Source: an uncultured Clostridia bacterium
Lineage (GTDB): Bacteria > Bacillota > Clostridia > TANB77 > CAG-508
Length of the DNA stretch: 32,931 nt
Assembly (NCBI GenBank): GCA_934167735.1
Contig: CAKPLV010000001.1
Location: 1 to 32,931 of the forward strand
Direction of reading: 5' to 3'
Shown: piece after piece, positions 1 to 8,871 of the stretch
Position numbering within the stretch: the stretch's first letter is position 1
Layout: each line of letters starts with the position of its first letter
Notes under the pieces: generated by a model
The model's input: only the letters and a program-made list of their open reading frames with translations
Databases searched by the model: none
What the model was told of the DNA's origin: nothing
Program-made: the position numbers and the translations under genes

Positions 1-1432
1 TACTCATTTCGTTAATACTCTTATTAACTTTTTCATCTTTTAATCTATTGTTTTCAAAATCTGATGTATTTTTTCCTAATACATTATAGATTTTTATCAT
101 TGAATCAAATGCTGAAAAGATTGCAGATAATGAATATAAGTGAACTCCTTCATACATTTCCCATAAGTCATAACTTACATGATAAATTCCTGTATTATCA
201 ATTAAATCTCTTGTATATTTTTTCAAAAATTCAATTGCTTTTTCACACATATGTAAATTGTTTTTCAAGAATTCTTCATTTTTAGTGTATTCATAATGGT
301 TATAAACACCATATACTACACTTGCTGTTTCATCAATTTGATATCCCCAACATGGTGCTAATTTTCCATCTGTATAAAAACGTTGTTCCCACATTCCATT
401 TTTGCTTTGTGTCATTTTACAAAAAGTACTATAAAACTTTTCAGCTTCTTTATTCATTTTTAATATGTCTAATGCTCTTGTTATAAAAACAGCATCTCTT
501 GGCCAGCAATACGCATATCTTCCACATTGTGTTAAATTTTCGTCTATCTCTGGTGCAGCTATAATTCCACCTGTAGTTTCATTTGTTAACAATGGAAATA
601 ATAATATACTTCTTATATATATTGCTTGAATTTTTTCTTCATAGCTGTTTGATGGTTCTTTAAATTCAATACTATTATGTTCTTTAACATATTTTCTCCA
701 ATATGATTTAACATTTATATATTCTTTATTTAAGTCAATTTTTCTGATTCTTTCTATTTCATCTTCAACAGCTTGCATTGTTTTTTTGTTTTCATCAATA
801 TAAATACATATTTCTATTTCTTTTTTCTCACCTGGTTTTACAGTTCCTATATCATAACTTACACTTGAATCTTTTGACATTCCAATATAATCTTTATCTT
901 GAATCATTCCAGATGAAATATTATTATTTGTTCCATTTATTTGATGGCTAAATACACTATATGTTTTTGAAAATGTTGCAACAGTAAAGTCATGAGCATA
1001 TTGAATCATACCATTATTTATCTTCATTCCACCAACAAAATTATTTTGATCTGATAATAATTCTGAATGTATTAAGAAATTTATATTTAAATCAATATTT
1101 CCTTCATTTATGAATGTATATCTTTTTATTAATATATCTTCTTTCATTGATGCAAAATCAGTTTGTAATATTTTAAAATTGAAATATGTATTTGTTATTT
1201 CTGTATTTAGTATATTTGTATCTGTATCGTAATATTGAAGATATGTATTATTTATATCTTCATGTAAATATATCATTCCTGAATCATTTATTTTTACACC
1301 TGTATGAAAATAGTTTAAATATTGTCTATTATCTCTACTAGGATATGATAATCTTAACATTTCTCCTTTTCCAGAAAATGTTGCTAACATTTTTTGATTT
1401 CCTATTATAGCCTCATTCAAATATTTTTCCAT
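1..1432 (-). CDS. GH15 family glucoamylase/glucodextranase-like glycoside hydrolase (3' end cut by window edge)
   Basis: This open frame starts at ATG 1430-1432 with an AGGAA ribosome site just upstream and runs off the left edge, giving 477 codons without a stop. It resembles bacterial GH15 enzymes, which release glucose from the ends of alpha-glucans. The N-terminal half (about residues 1-260) is beta-rich and looks like the family's super-sandwich domain. From about residue 300 comes the (alpha/alpha)6 barrel, with the signature CGRYAYCWPRDA near residue 308 and GYQIDET near residue 368; the Glu of QIDE fits the first catalytic acid. The second catalytic Glu would lie beyond the edge. No signal peptide is visible, so it is probably cytoplasmic and acts on glycogen-type or imported oligosaccharides; that role is inferred. 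It lies 24 bases after the nuclease gene and is probably co-transcribed with it. Confidence 0.85.
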   Translation of the reverse strand, partial: MEKYLNEAIIGNQKMLATFSGKGEMLRLSYPSRDNRQYLNYFHTGVKINDSGMIYLHEDINNTYLQYYDTDTNILNTEITNTYFNFKILQTDFASMKEDILIKRYTFINEGNIDLNINFLIHSELLSDQNNFVGGMKINNGMIQYAHDFTVATFSKTYSVFSHQINGTNNNISSGMIQDKDYIGMSKDSSVSYDIGTVKPGEKKEIEICIYIDENKKTMQAVEDEIERIRKIDLNKEYINVKSYWRKYVKEHNSIEFKEPSNSYEEKIQAIYIRSILLFPLLTNETTGGIIAAPEIDENLTQCGRYAYCWPRDAVFITRALDILKMNKEAEKFYSTFCKMTQSKNGMWEQRFYTDGKLAPCWGYQIDETASVVYGVYNHYEYTKNEEFLKNNLHMCEKAIEFLKKYTRDLIDNTGIYHVSYDLWEMYEGVHLYSLSAIFSAFDSMIKIYNVLGKNTSDFENNRLKDEKVNKSINEMS

Positions 1433-1456
1433 TGTAATTCCTTTCTGTGGATATTT

Positions 1457-3103
1457 CTATCCTTCTATAATGCTTAAAATTTGTTTTTCTAGTTCTTTTA
1501 TTTTTTCATTAATTCTAAACATATCTTCTTCTTTCAAATTGGTATCTTTTATGTCATCTCTAACATATTTATCCATATCCTTTATTTCATCTTGTAATTT
1601 ATCTAATCTCTTCATTACTTCTTGTTTCATATTTTTAGTTTTCTTGATTTTGATTTTATTTACAATTTTTAGTTCATCACATAATTCATATGTTTCACCA
1701 TATTCTGGTATTGAAACACCAATTCCTGTTTCTTCTAGTATTTTATTTCTTAATACTTCTTGTGATTCTTCTTCACCATGTACTAAAAAAATGTGTTTTG
1801 GTTTTGATATAAATGAATATACGAAATTCATTAGCCATTCTTGATCAGCATGACCTGAATATCCTTCTATATATTCAACTCTTGCATTTACTACAAATTC
1901 CTCACCAAAAATTGTAACTTTTTTTGCACCATTAACAATTGAATATCCAAGTGTTCCTGGAGCTTGATATCCAACAAATAATATTGTACTCTTTGGATTC
2001 CAAATATTATGTTTTAGATGATGTTTTATTCTACCAACATCACACATTCCACTTGCTGATATTATTATTGATGGTTCTCCACTTTCATTTAATGCTTTTG
2101 ATTCTTCTGCTGTTTGTGTGAATTTTAATCCAGGGAAATCTAATGGATAATCTCCTTTTTCCATCTCTTCTTTTATTTCATCATCAAATAAGTCTGTATT
2201 TTGTCTAAATACTTCAGTTGCTGATATTGCAAGTGGACTATCAACATAAACTGGCACTTTCATTAATGTTTTGTATTTTCTTTCAAATTCTTTATCATCT
2301 TTGTGTTCTTCTTTTATTTTATTTAGTTCATATAAAATTTCTTGTGTTCTTCCAACTGCAAATGATGGTATTACAACCGTTCCACCATTATCTATTGTTT
2401 CAGATACTATATTCAAAAATAGTTCTGCTTTTTCATTATTTCTTACATGTAATCTACTACCATATGTTGATTCCATTACAAGATAATCACAATTGTCTAT
2501 CATCGTTGGAGCTTGTAATAATGGAATATCATTATTTCCTAGGTCTCCTGTAAATACTGCTTTTGTTTGTTTTCCATCTTCTGTAGCCCAAATTTCAATT
2601 ATACTTGAGCCTAACATATGTCCTGCATCATTAAATCTTACATAAATATTTGGATCAATTTCAATTATTTCATCATATTTAACAGGTTCAAATAATTCCA
2701 AACAATTTATTGCATCTTCTGCTGTATATAATGGTGGTAATACTTTTTCACCTTTTCTTTCTCTTTTCTTGTTTTTCCATTCTGATTCCATTTCTTGAAT
2801 ATGACCACTATCTGGTAACATTATTCCACACAAGTCACATGTAGCTTTATGTGCATATATTGGACCTTTAAATCCTTCATTATATAATTTTGGAATCCTT
2901 CCTGAATGATCTATGTGTGCATGTGTTAATAACATAAAATCTAATTCAGCTGGATTATAATCAAATGGTTTAAAATTTTCTAGTTCAAGTTCTGCTTTAC
3001 CTTGAAACATACCACAATCTACTAAAAATCTTTTCCCTGCAGCTTCAACTAAAAAATTTGAACCTGTAACCATTTTGGTTGCACCTAAAAACGTTATCTT
3101 CAT
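1457..3103 (-). CDS. Beta-CASP metallo-beta-lactamase-fold ribonuclease
   Basis: The 548-residue protein is an MBL-fold nuclease of the beta-CASP/CPSF-like group, which cleaves or trims RNA using two zinc ions. Visible zinc-site motifs are HAHIDH at 61-66, the His of NDAGHMLGS at 162, TGDLG with Asp187, and the C-terminal SGHAD (416-420) and VHGE (442) motifs. The beta-CASP insertion spans about 230-380 and includes SGMCDVGRIKHHL. This is the compact YSH1-like architecture, not RNase J, which would carry an extra C-terminal domain. The last ~60 residues (490-548) are a charged, coiled-coil-like helix that is longer than usual for this group and may be an oligomerisation tail. The start is supported by AGGAGA six bases upstream. 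It follows the 508-residue unknown gene by 10 bases, so the two are likely co-transcribed. Confidence 0.9.
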   Translation of the reverse strand: MKITFLGATKMVTGSNFLVEAAGKRFLVDCGMFQGKAELELENFKPFDYNPAELDFMLLTHAHIDHSGRIPKLYNEGFKGPIYAHKATCDLCGIMLPDSGHIQEMESEWKNKKRERKGEKVLPPLYTAEDAINCLELFEPVKYDEIIEIDPNIYVRFNDAGHMLGSSIIEIWATEDGKQTKAVFTGDLGNNDIPLLQAPTMIDNCDYLVMESTYGSRLHVRNNEKAELFLNIVSETIDNGGTVVIPSFAVGRTQEILYELNKIKEEHKDDKEFERKYKTLMKVPVYVDSPLAISATEVFRQNTDLFDDEIKEEMEKGDYPLDFPGLKFTQTAEESKALNESGEPSIIISASGMCDVGRIKHHLKHNIWNPKSTILFVGYQAPGTLGYSIVNGAKKVTIFGEEFVVNARVEYIEGYSGHADQEWLMNFVYSFISKPKHIFLVHGEEESQEVLRNKILEETGIGVSIPEYGETYELCDELKIVNKIKIKKTKNMKQEVMKRLDKLQDEIKDMDKYVRDDIKDTNLKEEDMFRINEKIKELEKQILSIIEG

Positions 3104-3113
3104 ATGTATTCTC

Positions 3114-4640
3114 CTAATTAAAAATTTTTATTTTTTTATTTATTTTCATATTGTCTGTAAATTGAATTTCAAACTTTTCTTCTGAAATATTTTCATCAAA
3201 TATTTGTGCATAATATTTATTATCTTGTTTTGTGATTTTATAATATAATTCTTCTAATCCTATTATTCTTGTTTCAAAAACATATTTTAAAATTTCAATT
3301 GGAACTTTGGTTAAAACTTTTTTCTCAACTGACTTTTTCAATATTACTTTTTCAAGTTTACTTTTTTTAATATCTATTTCTGTAAGGTCTTTTATATTTT
3401 TTTCTGTATTAAATGGAAGTAATAAGAAATATCTAAATTTGAATATATATTTTAATATTTCTTCTGAATTTTCTTCTTTTTTAATAAGTATTTCAAAACA
3501 ATCTAAAAATAAATTAATATATTGAATATATACTTCTTCTATTTGTTCTTTAGAACTGTTGATTATTTCGTATAATTCTATTTTTTCAATTATATTATTT
3601 TTTTCCTTAATATAATTATTTGGATTCAAACAGTAATTACATTCTTCAATTGTATTTTTTAATTGTTCTTTTCTATCTAGTAATTGTTGTTTAAATACTT
3701 TTATACTAAATATTTTCTTTTCAATTGGAACATTTGCATTTCTTTTTTTGTATTCTTCAACTAACTTAATATCTTGACTTAATATTTGATCAATCTTTTT
3801 TATTTCTTTTGCAGAATCTTTTTTTATGCTTGATTTTTCAAGTACATATTGTTCTATATTATTAAATTCTTCTAATATTTTGTTTTGTTCATCAATTTTT
3901 TGGATTATTTCTTCTTTATATTTTTCATTTCTTGTTGCTTCATTTATTATTGCAATTTTATATATTAATTCAACTAATTGTTCACAAAGAATCTCTCCAT
4001 ATCTTGATTTTAGTTCTTGTTTTAAAATCTCAACATAATCTATTATTCCATCTGTATCTCTACACCAATTATTTAGAAAATCTTCATCAATTAATAATCT
4101 TAATGTTTGGTATATGAAATTTGAAGGAATACTTTCTATTTCTGTTTTTATTGTAGTCCAAGACCATCCATTAAAATCTCTTAAAACTTCTGTACGATCA
4201 ATATTTTTCCCTGTGTTAATCAAATTCGTTAAAGCTTGTGTTAATATTCCATATCTATTATTAACTATTTTTTTTACATTTGATTTTTTCTCAATTGCGT
4301 ATAAAATTTTTTCTTCTATTGGATATGTTATTATTTCATTTTGATCTATATAAAATTTATGTTTTTCAAGTTCTTTTTGAAGCTCTTGATCTGCGAGTTT
4401 TTGGCTTAGCTTTATTGTTTTTATTTGATTACATTTATTTTCAATATTTTTTAAAATTTCGTCTATATATTCTTTTTGAGTCATGTCTGTTACTTTTGCT
4501 TTTTTGTAATCTTTATATGATACTTCAACTTTATATAAAATTCCTTGGAGAAGATTTTTAGATTGTTCTTCAATATTTTTTTCTTCGAGAATTCTCTCAA
4601 GTTCTTCATTTCTATCTTGTTTCAAAAATTTTTCTAACAT
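3114..4640 (-). CDS. Conserved-looking protein of unknown function, helical, 508 aa
   Basis: I do not recognise a family. The protein is soluble, with no signal peptide or membrane span. It is rich in Lys, Glu and Ile and is almost entirely helical in character. Several stretches (about 235-345) have coiled-coil periodicity. A more ordered central part (about 125-215) contains NRYGILTQALTNLI and DFNGWSWTTI, with a cluster of Trp residues. A CNYCLNP stretch near 335 has two cysteines but no partner pair for a zinc site. The final ~60 residues look beta-rich. GGAGAA lies just before the ATG. It sits 23 bases after ftsK/spoIIIE and 10 bases before the beta-CASP nuclease, so a role alongside DNA translocation or RNA processing is possible but is only a guess from position. 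Confidence 0.8.
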   Translation of the reverse strand: MLEKFLKQDRNEELERILEEKNIEEQSKNLLQGILYKVEVSYKDYKKAKVTDMTQKEYIDEILKNIENKCNQIKTIKLSQKLADQELQKELEKHKFYIDQNEIITYPIEEKILYAIEKKSNVKKIVNNRYGILTQALTNLINTGKNIDRTEVLRDFNGWSWTTIKTEIESIPSNFIYQTLRLLIDEDFLNNWCRDTDGIIDYVEILKQELKSRYGEILCEQLVELIYKIAIINEATRNEKYKEEIIQKIDEQNKILEEFNNIEQYVLEKSSIKKDSAKEIKKIDQILSQDIKLVEEYKKRNANVPIEKKIFSIKVFKQQLLDRKEQLKNTIEECNYCLNPNNYIKEKNNIIEKIELYEIINSSKEQIEEVYIQYINLFLDCFEILIKKEENSEEILKYIFKFRYFLLLPFNTEKNIKDLTEIDIKKSKLEKVILKKSVEKKVLTKVPIEILKYVFETRIIGLEELYYKITKQDNKYYAQIFDENISEEKFEIQFTDNMKINKKIKIFN

Positions 4641-4663
4641 ATCTTCTCCTTTCTTTAGTATAT

Positions 4664-7051
4664 CTATCCTTCTTCTGTATTTTCAGGTTGTGTTCCCATC
4701 TTTAGTTCTGCAAGTTTTTCTTTTGACATTAATACTTGTCTTGGTTTACTTCCTTGATATCCTGAAATAACTCCTCTTTCTTCCATTTGGTCTATAATTC
4801 TTCCTGCCCTTGCATAACCAACTTTAAATCTTCTTTGTATAAATGATGTAGATGCTTGTCCTGTTTCAACAACAATATCTATTGCATCCATTAAGAATGG
4901 ATCTGTATCATCATCCATTTCTGCTTCTTCAGCAATTTCTTTGTCTGTTTTATTACTTTTTTCAATTGATTCTAATATATCTTCACTATATGTTGCTTCA
5001 CCATTTGATTTTATGAATGAAACAATTTTTTCAACTTCATCATCAGAAACAAATGCACCTTGTATTCTTGTAGGCTTTGGAGCTCCTGATGGATAAAATA
5101 ACATATCACCTTTTCCTAGTAATTTTTCTGCTCCAACTTGATCTAATATTGTTCTTGAATCTATTTGTGATGAAACAGCAAATGCTATTCTTGAAGGTAT
5201 ATTTGCTTTTATTATTCCTGTAATTACATCAACAGATGGACGTTGTGTTGCAATTATTAAATGCATTCCTGCAGCTCTTGCCTTTTGTGCTAAACGACAA
5301 ATTGAATCTTCTACTTCTTTTGCAGCAACCATCATTAAATCTGCAAGCTCATCTATTATTATTACTATTTGTGGTAATTTTCCAATACCATCTTCTTTTT
5401 CAACTAAGGCATTATATCCTTTTAAATCTCTTACACCTTTTTGTGCAAATAAATTATATCTGTTATCCATTTCTTGAACAGCCCATGCTAATGCTCCTGC
5501 TGCTTTTTTAGGATCTGTTACAACTGGTATTAATAAATGTGGAATTCCATTATATACTGATAATTCAACAACTTTTGGGTCTATCATTACTAATTTTACT
5601 TCACTTGGTTTTGCTTTATATATTATACTTGCAATTATTGTGTTTATACAAACACTCTTTCCTGAACCTGTTGCACCAGCAATTAAAGCATGTGGCATTT
5701 TTGCAATATCTGCTATTGCCATATTTCCTGCAACATCTTTTCCAAGTGCAACACTTAATTTTGATTTACTATCTTGGAAATCATCACTTTCAACAACATC
5801 TCTAAAGTGAACTGTTTCTTTTTCTGCATTTGGAACTTCTATTCCTACTGCTTGTTTTCCTGGAATTGGAGCTTCAATTCTTATTGTTTCTGCTGCTAAA
5901 TTTAATGCTATATCATCAGCTAAATTTGCTATTTTACTTACTCTAACACCTTCTGCTGGTTTTAATTCATATCTTGTAATGGCTGGTCCAACTGAAACAT
6001 TTTCTACTTTTGCTTGCACTCCAAAACTGTATAATGTTTTTTGTAATTTTGTTGCAATATCTGTTAATGCTTTAGCTCCACCCTTTAATGCTTTTGGACT
6101 ACCTTTACTTAATAGTTCAACTGGTGGATATTCATAATGTTCATCTTCAACAGCTATTGCATGTTCTAATTGTAAAACCTCTTTTACTTTTTCTTCTTTT
6201 TTCTCTTCTTCTTGTTTGAATAAATTATTTTCTATAAAATCAGGTTGTACTTTTTTCTTTTCCATTCCTAATGGAACTATATCATCTTTATTGTGTTTAA
6301 ATTTTTTTCTTCCTTTTGGTTCATCTTCTATTGTTCTACCATTTAGGTTGATTTTTATTTGCTCTTCTTCTTTTGGTTCTTCTTCTATCTCTAAATATGC
6401 TTTTCTATTTTCTTTAATATTATTTTCTTTAATTTTCTCTCTTTCTTTTTCACGTTCTTCTTGCATTGCAAGTTTTCTTTCATGTTTTTCTTTTCTATTG
6501 TTTACACCTGATTGTATCCAACTACTTACAATTCCTGATATATCAATTCCAAATGTTATTGCAAATAATATTAATGAAGCACCTATACTTAATATTATTG
6601 TTCCAACTTTCCCAAAAAGCTTAAATAATGGTACTGCAGCAATTGTTCCTAATGCACCACCACCAATATTATTTTCTCCAAGTTGATATGCATCTTTTAC
6701 TATTTCAGATATATTTTGATTTATATTTATTGTATCATTATATATTTGATATACACTTAATATTACTGCTATAAATATTAATAATAAAGTATATTGAAAG
6801 ATTTTTGATGATATATAATCATCATCATCTTTGCAAGCCATTTTTATCGCAACAGCAAATGATCCTATTGGTAAAACATATTTTATCATTCCAAACATTC
6901 CACCAAAAAAGTCACTTAAAGCTACTCCTACATATCCTGATTCTGTATATATTAATACTGTGATTAATATACTAAATATTATTGTTATTATTACTCCTAA
7001 ATCTATTGATTTTTTTTTAGCTCTTTTTCCTTTATACTTTTTCTTTGCCAT
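4664..7051 (-). CDS. ftsK: DNA translocase FtsK/SpoIIIE
   Basis: This 795-residue protein is a hexameric, ATP-driven DNA pump that clears chromosomes through the closing septum; SpoIIIE-type members also pump DNA into the forespore. The N-terminus has a basic stretch and then about four membrane spans (roughly 18-36, 50-70, 84-102 and 130-172). A charged Glu/Lys linker covers 185-300. The motor has Walker A GATGSGKS at 459-466 and Walker B VIIIDELADL at 563-572. The C-terminal gamma winged helix (about 720-780, TGQASTSFIQRRFKVGYARAG) is the part that reads polar DNA guide sequences. Length and order are normal for Firmicutes. Sequence alone does not separate FtsK/SftA-like from SpoIIIE duty, but membrane spans favour the SpoIIIE/FtsK form over soluble SftA. 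It heads the run of genes that continues to the left. Confidence 0.96.
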   Translation of the reverse strand: MAKKKYKGKRAKKKSIDLGVIITIIFSILITVLIYTESGYVGVALSDFFGGMFGMIKYVLPIGSFAVAIKMACKDDDDYISSKIFQYTLLLIFIAVILSVYQIYNDTININQNISEIVKDAYQLGENNIGGGALGTIAAVPLFKLFGKVGTIILSIGASLILFAITFGIDISGIVSSWIQSGVNNRKEKHERKLAMQEEREKEREKIKENNIKENRKAYLEIEEEPKEEEQIKINLNGRTIEDEPKGRKKFKHNKDDIVPLGMEKKKVQPDFIENNLFKQEEEKKEEKVKEVLQLEHAIAVEDEHYEYPPVELLSKGSPKALKGGAKALTDIATKLQKTLYSFGVQAKVENVSVGPAITRYELKPAEGVRVSKIANLADDIALNLAAETIRIEAPIPGKQAVGIEVPNAEKETVHFRDVVESDDFQDSKSKLSVALGKDVAGNMAIADIAKMPHALIAGATGSGKSVCINTIIASIIYKAKPSEVKLVMIDPKVVELSVYNGIPHLLIPVVTDPKKAAGALAWAVQEMDNRYNLFAQKGVRDLKGYNALVEKEDGIGKLPQIVIIIDELADLMMVAAKEVEDSICRLAQKARAAGMHLIIATQRPSVDVITGIIKANIPSRIAFAVSSQIDSRTILDQVGAEKLLGKGDMLFYPSGAPKPTRIQGAFVSDDEVEKIVSFIKSNGEATYSEDILESIEKSNKTDKEIAEEAEMDDDTDPFLMDAIDIVVETGQASTSFIQRRFKVGYARAGRIIDQMEERGVISGYQGSKPRQVLMSKEKLAELKMGTQPENTEEG

Positions 7052-7086
7052 TTTCTACTTCCTTTCGATGTTTTTCCTTATTCCTA

Positions 7087-7118
7087 AAAAAAGAGGTAAT
7101 TAGCTATACCTCTTTTTT
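7087..7118 (-). terminator. Rho-independent terminator after the rsmD/coiled-coil unit
   Basis: A perfect 12-bp stem (7087-7098 with 7107-7118) encloses an 8-base loop. On the minus strand the stem ends in a run of six T. It lies six bases after the stop of the coiled-coil gene and only 36 bases before the ftsK start, so it also sits in the ftsK leader. The other strand also ends in T-rich sequence. Confidence 0.85.
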
Positions 7119-7123
7119 CTTTT

Positions 7124-7627
7124 TTATTGAAGTTCTTTTTTACTGTTTTGAATTGTTTTGATTGTGTCTTCTAATGACATTTCCATTAGGTTTATAGCTT
7201 CTCCCATATTCTTTTCAAGTTTTGCTAATGTGTCAGTTAAAACACTTTCTGTTGAATCTAGCAAATTATTTGCATATTCTTTTGTTCCTTGTGATATTTC
7301 TCTTGACATTTCATTTGCAGTTTCTATTATTTCAGCTTTTTGCTCATATGCTTTTCTTGTGATTTCATGTTCATCTATCATTGCAATTATTCTGTTTTCT
7401 GCTTCTTTAACTATGCTATCAGCTTCCTTTTGAGCTTCAACTAATATTCTTTGTCTTTCTTCTTTTACCCATTTTGCTTGTTTTAACTCATCTGGTAGTT
7501 TTATTCTAATTTCTTTTATAATTTCAAGTAATTCGTCTTTATCTACCAATCCCTTATTGGTAAACGGCATTTTTTTACTATTTTCTAATATATCTTCTAT
7601 TGTTTCTAATAATGTAAAAATTTCCAT
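7124..7627 (-). CDS. Coiled-coil protein, DivIVA / V-ATPase subunit H-like
   Basis: This is a 167-residue soluble protein that is helical from end to end. Residues about 45-115 (ERQRILVEAQKEADSIVKEAENR and following) carry the alanine/glutamate heptads found in proteins often labelled ATPase or V-ATPase subunit H-like in Clostridia; these also resemble the tail of DivIVA. I see no enzyme motif. Related small coiled-coil genes commonly follow rsmD (with coaD) in clostridial genomes, as this one does here, with a three-base gap; coaD itself is absent. A scaffold or membrane-associated role is a guess. An AAGGGG ribosome site precedes the ATG, and a strong terminator follows the stop. Confidence 0.75.
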   Translation of the reverse strand: MEIFTLLETIEDILENSKKMPFTNKGLVDKDELLEIIKEIRIKLPDELKQAKWVKEERQRILVEAQKEADSIVKEAENRIIAMIDEHEITRKAYEQKAEIIETANEMSREISQGTKEYANNLLDSTESVLTDTLAKLEKNMGEAINLMEMSLEDTIKTIQNSKKELQ

Positions 7628-7630
7628 TGT

Positions 7631-8200
7631 TTAACCCCTTTCTAAATTAGGCTTTTTATTTAAAAATATTATTGTCGCTCTTCCATATTTTCTTTTATCA
7701 TTAATTTCTATATCTATATTTTTTATTTCGTTTATTATTCTTTGTTCATCATCTGTTTCTAAAATGATTTGCCCATCTGTTTTTAGAATATTATATTCTA
7801 TTATTTTATCTAATGATTTTTTTATATAATCTGTATCATATGGTGGATCCAAGTATATTATATCAAATTTTTGGTTTTTGATTTTTTCTAAACATTGTTC
7901 AAAATTCAAATTATATAAATAAACTTTATCACTCATATGTGTCTTTTCAATATTTTTCTTTATTATTTCTATAGCTTGTTTTGAATTATCACATAGAACT
8001 GCTTTTTCTGCCCCTCTGCTTAATAATTCTAAGCCTATAGCTCCACATCCTGCAAATAGGTCCAAAACTACTGTTCCTTCAATATCATTTTGGATAATAT
8101 TGAATACTGATTCTTTGACTCTGTCTAATGTAGGTCTTGTGTTAAGTGAATCTAATGTATATAATTTTGTTCCTCTTGCCCTTCCACTAATTATTCTCAT
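7631..8200 (-). CDS. rsmD: 16S rRNA (guanine966-N2)-methyltransferase RsmD
   Basis: This 189-residue protein is a Rossmann-fold methyltransferase that uses S-adenosylmethionine to methylate N2 of G966 (E. coli numbering) in 16S rRNA. The N-terminus MRIISGRARG and the following TRPTLDRVKESVFNII are typical of RsmD. The cofactor site VLDLFAGCGAIGLELLSRGA lies at about 45-64, and the catalytic DPPY motif that flips and holds the guanine is at 118-121. Length is normal for the family. It is the first gene of a unit with a clear sigma-A promoter at 8227-8254. It shares that unit with the coiled-coil gene three bases downstream. Confidence 0.96.
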   Translation of the reverse strand: MRIISGRARGTKLYTLDSLNTRPTLDRVKESVFNIIQNDIEGTVVLDLFAGCGAIGLELLSRGAEKAVLCDNSKQAIEIIKKNIEKTHMSDKVYLYNLNFEQCLEKIKNQKFDIIYLDPPYDTDYIKKSLDKIIEYNILKTDGQIILETDDEQRIINEIKNIDIEINDKRKYGRATIIFLNKKPNLERG

Positions 8201-8226
8201 TTTTTTAGCCTTTCTTGTATACTAAT

Positions 8227-8254
8227 ATTTTATTCTTTTTTCTTAGAATGTCAA
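8227..8254 (-). promoter_or_regulatory. Sigma-A promoter of rsmD
   Basis: On the minus strand, a perfect TTGACA (8249-8254) is followed after 16 bases by TAAAAT (8227-8232), about 26 bases before the rsmD ATG. A phased hexamer array lies immediately upstream at 8270-8306. Confidence 0.8.
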
Positions 8255-8269
8255 GACAATTAACAAAAA

Positions 8270-8306
8270 TGTAATATACATTTAATATTTTTGTAATATT
8301 TGTAAT
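8270..8306 (+). promoter_or_regulatory. Phased hexamer array, WalR/PhoP-type response regulator site (upstream of rsmD)
   Basis: On the plus strand TGTAAT occurs at 8270 and 8292, with TTTAAT at 8281, so the three hexamers are exactly 11 bp apart (spacers of 5). A further TGTAAT starts at 8301. This fits the known TGTWAH-N5-TGTWAH box of WalR and, read on the other strand, nearly fits the TTHACA repeats of PhoP. The array ends 15 bases upstream of the rsmD -35 box. Function is inferred. Confidence 0.5.
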
Positions 8307-8314
8307 ACAACACA

Positions 8315-8348
8315 AAAACAGCATAATCTTTATTGACTATACTGTTTT
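8315..8348 (-). terminator. Rho-independent terminator after divIVA
   Basis: A 14-bp stem (8315-8328 with 8335-8348, two G-T pairs on the minus-strand RNA) has a 6-base loop and a T-rich end, starting four bases beyond the divIVA stop. It closes the sepF-divIVA unit and separates it from the rsmD promoter. Confidence 0.85.
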
Positions 8349-8351
8349 GTT

Positions 8352-8837
8352 TTATATATCTTTATTTATATCTTTTATTAATTCTAATTGTGACATTAAT
8401 AATGATTCCATTTTTGCTTTATATATGTCAAATTGTTTTTTTAAATCATCTATTTCTTTTTCTTTCATTTTGATTTGTTGATTTAAATCATCTAATGTTC
8501 TTCTTGAATTTTCTTTTGACTTACTAAGCATTTCATCTGCTTGTCTTTTTGCTTCATTTATTATTTGCTCTGATTGTTGTTTTGCAACATTTTTTACTTC
8601 TTCTGCTGTTGTTTGAGCCATTACTAACGTATTTTGTAATGTTGTTTCTATGTTTTTGTAATGATTCAAACTATTTGTTAATTCTTCAATCTTTGCGTTT
8701 TGTGTTGAAAGATCTTTATAGTTTTTTTCATAATCAACCAATATTTGATCTAAAAACTCGTCAACTTCTTCAACATTATAACCATTCATCATTTGTTTGT
8801 TAAATTTTTTATTTTCTATATCTAATGGTGTAATCAT
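8352..8837 (-). CDS. divIVA: Cell-division scaffold DivIVA
   Basis: This 161-residue coiled-coil protein binds negatively curved membrane at division sites and poles and recruits division or polarity proteins. The N-terminal lipid-binding domain reads MITPLDIENKKFNKQMMNGY with the hallmark YNVEEVDEFLDQI (about 20-32). From about 40 to the end it is a long parallel coiled coil, broken near 90-110 by an Ala/Gln/Lys-rich stretch. Length is normal for a short Firmicutes DivIVA. It lies 34 bases after sepF, and its GGAGG ribosome site is in that gap. It ends at a strong terminator, so the two genes probably form one transcript from the promoter at 9412-9440. Confidence 0.95.
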   Translation of the reverse strand: MITPLDIENKKFNKQMMNGYNVEEVDEFLDQILVDYEKNYKDLSTQNAKIEELTNSLNHYKNIETTLQNTLVMAQTTAEEVKNVAKQQSEQIINEAKRQADEMLSKSKENSRRTLDDLNQQIKMKEKEIDDLKKQFDIYKAKMESLLMSQLELIKDINKDI

Positions 8838-8871
8838 ATTGGATAGCCTCCGTTCTTTTTTATAAACGTTC

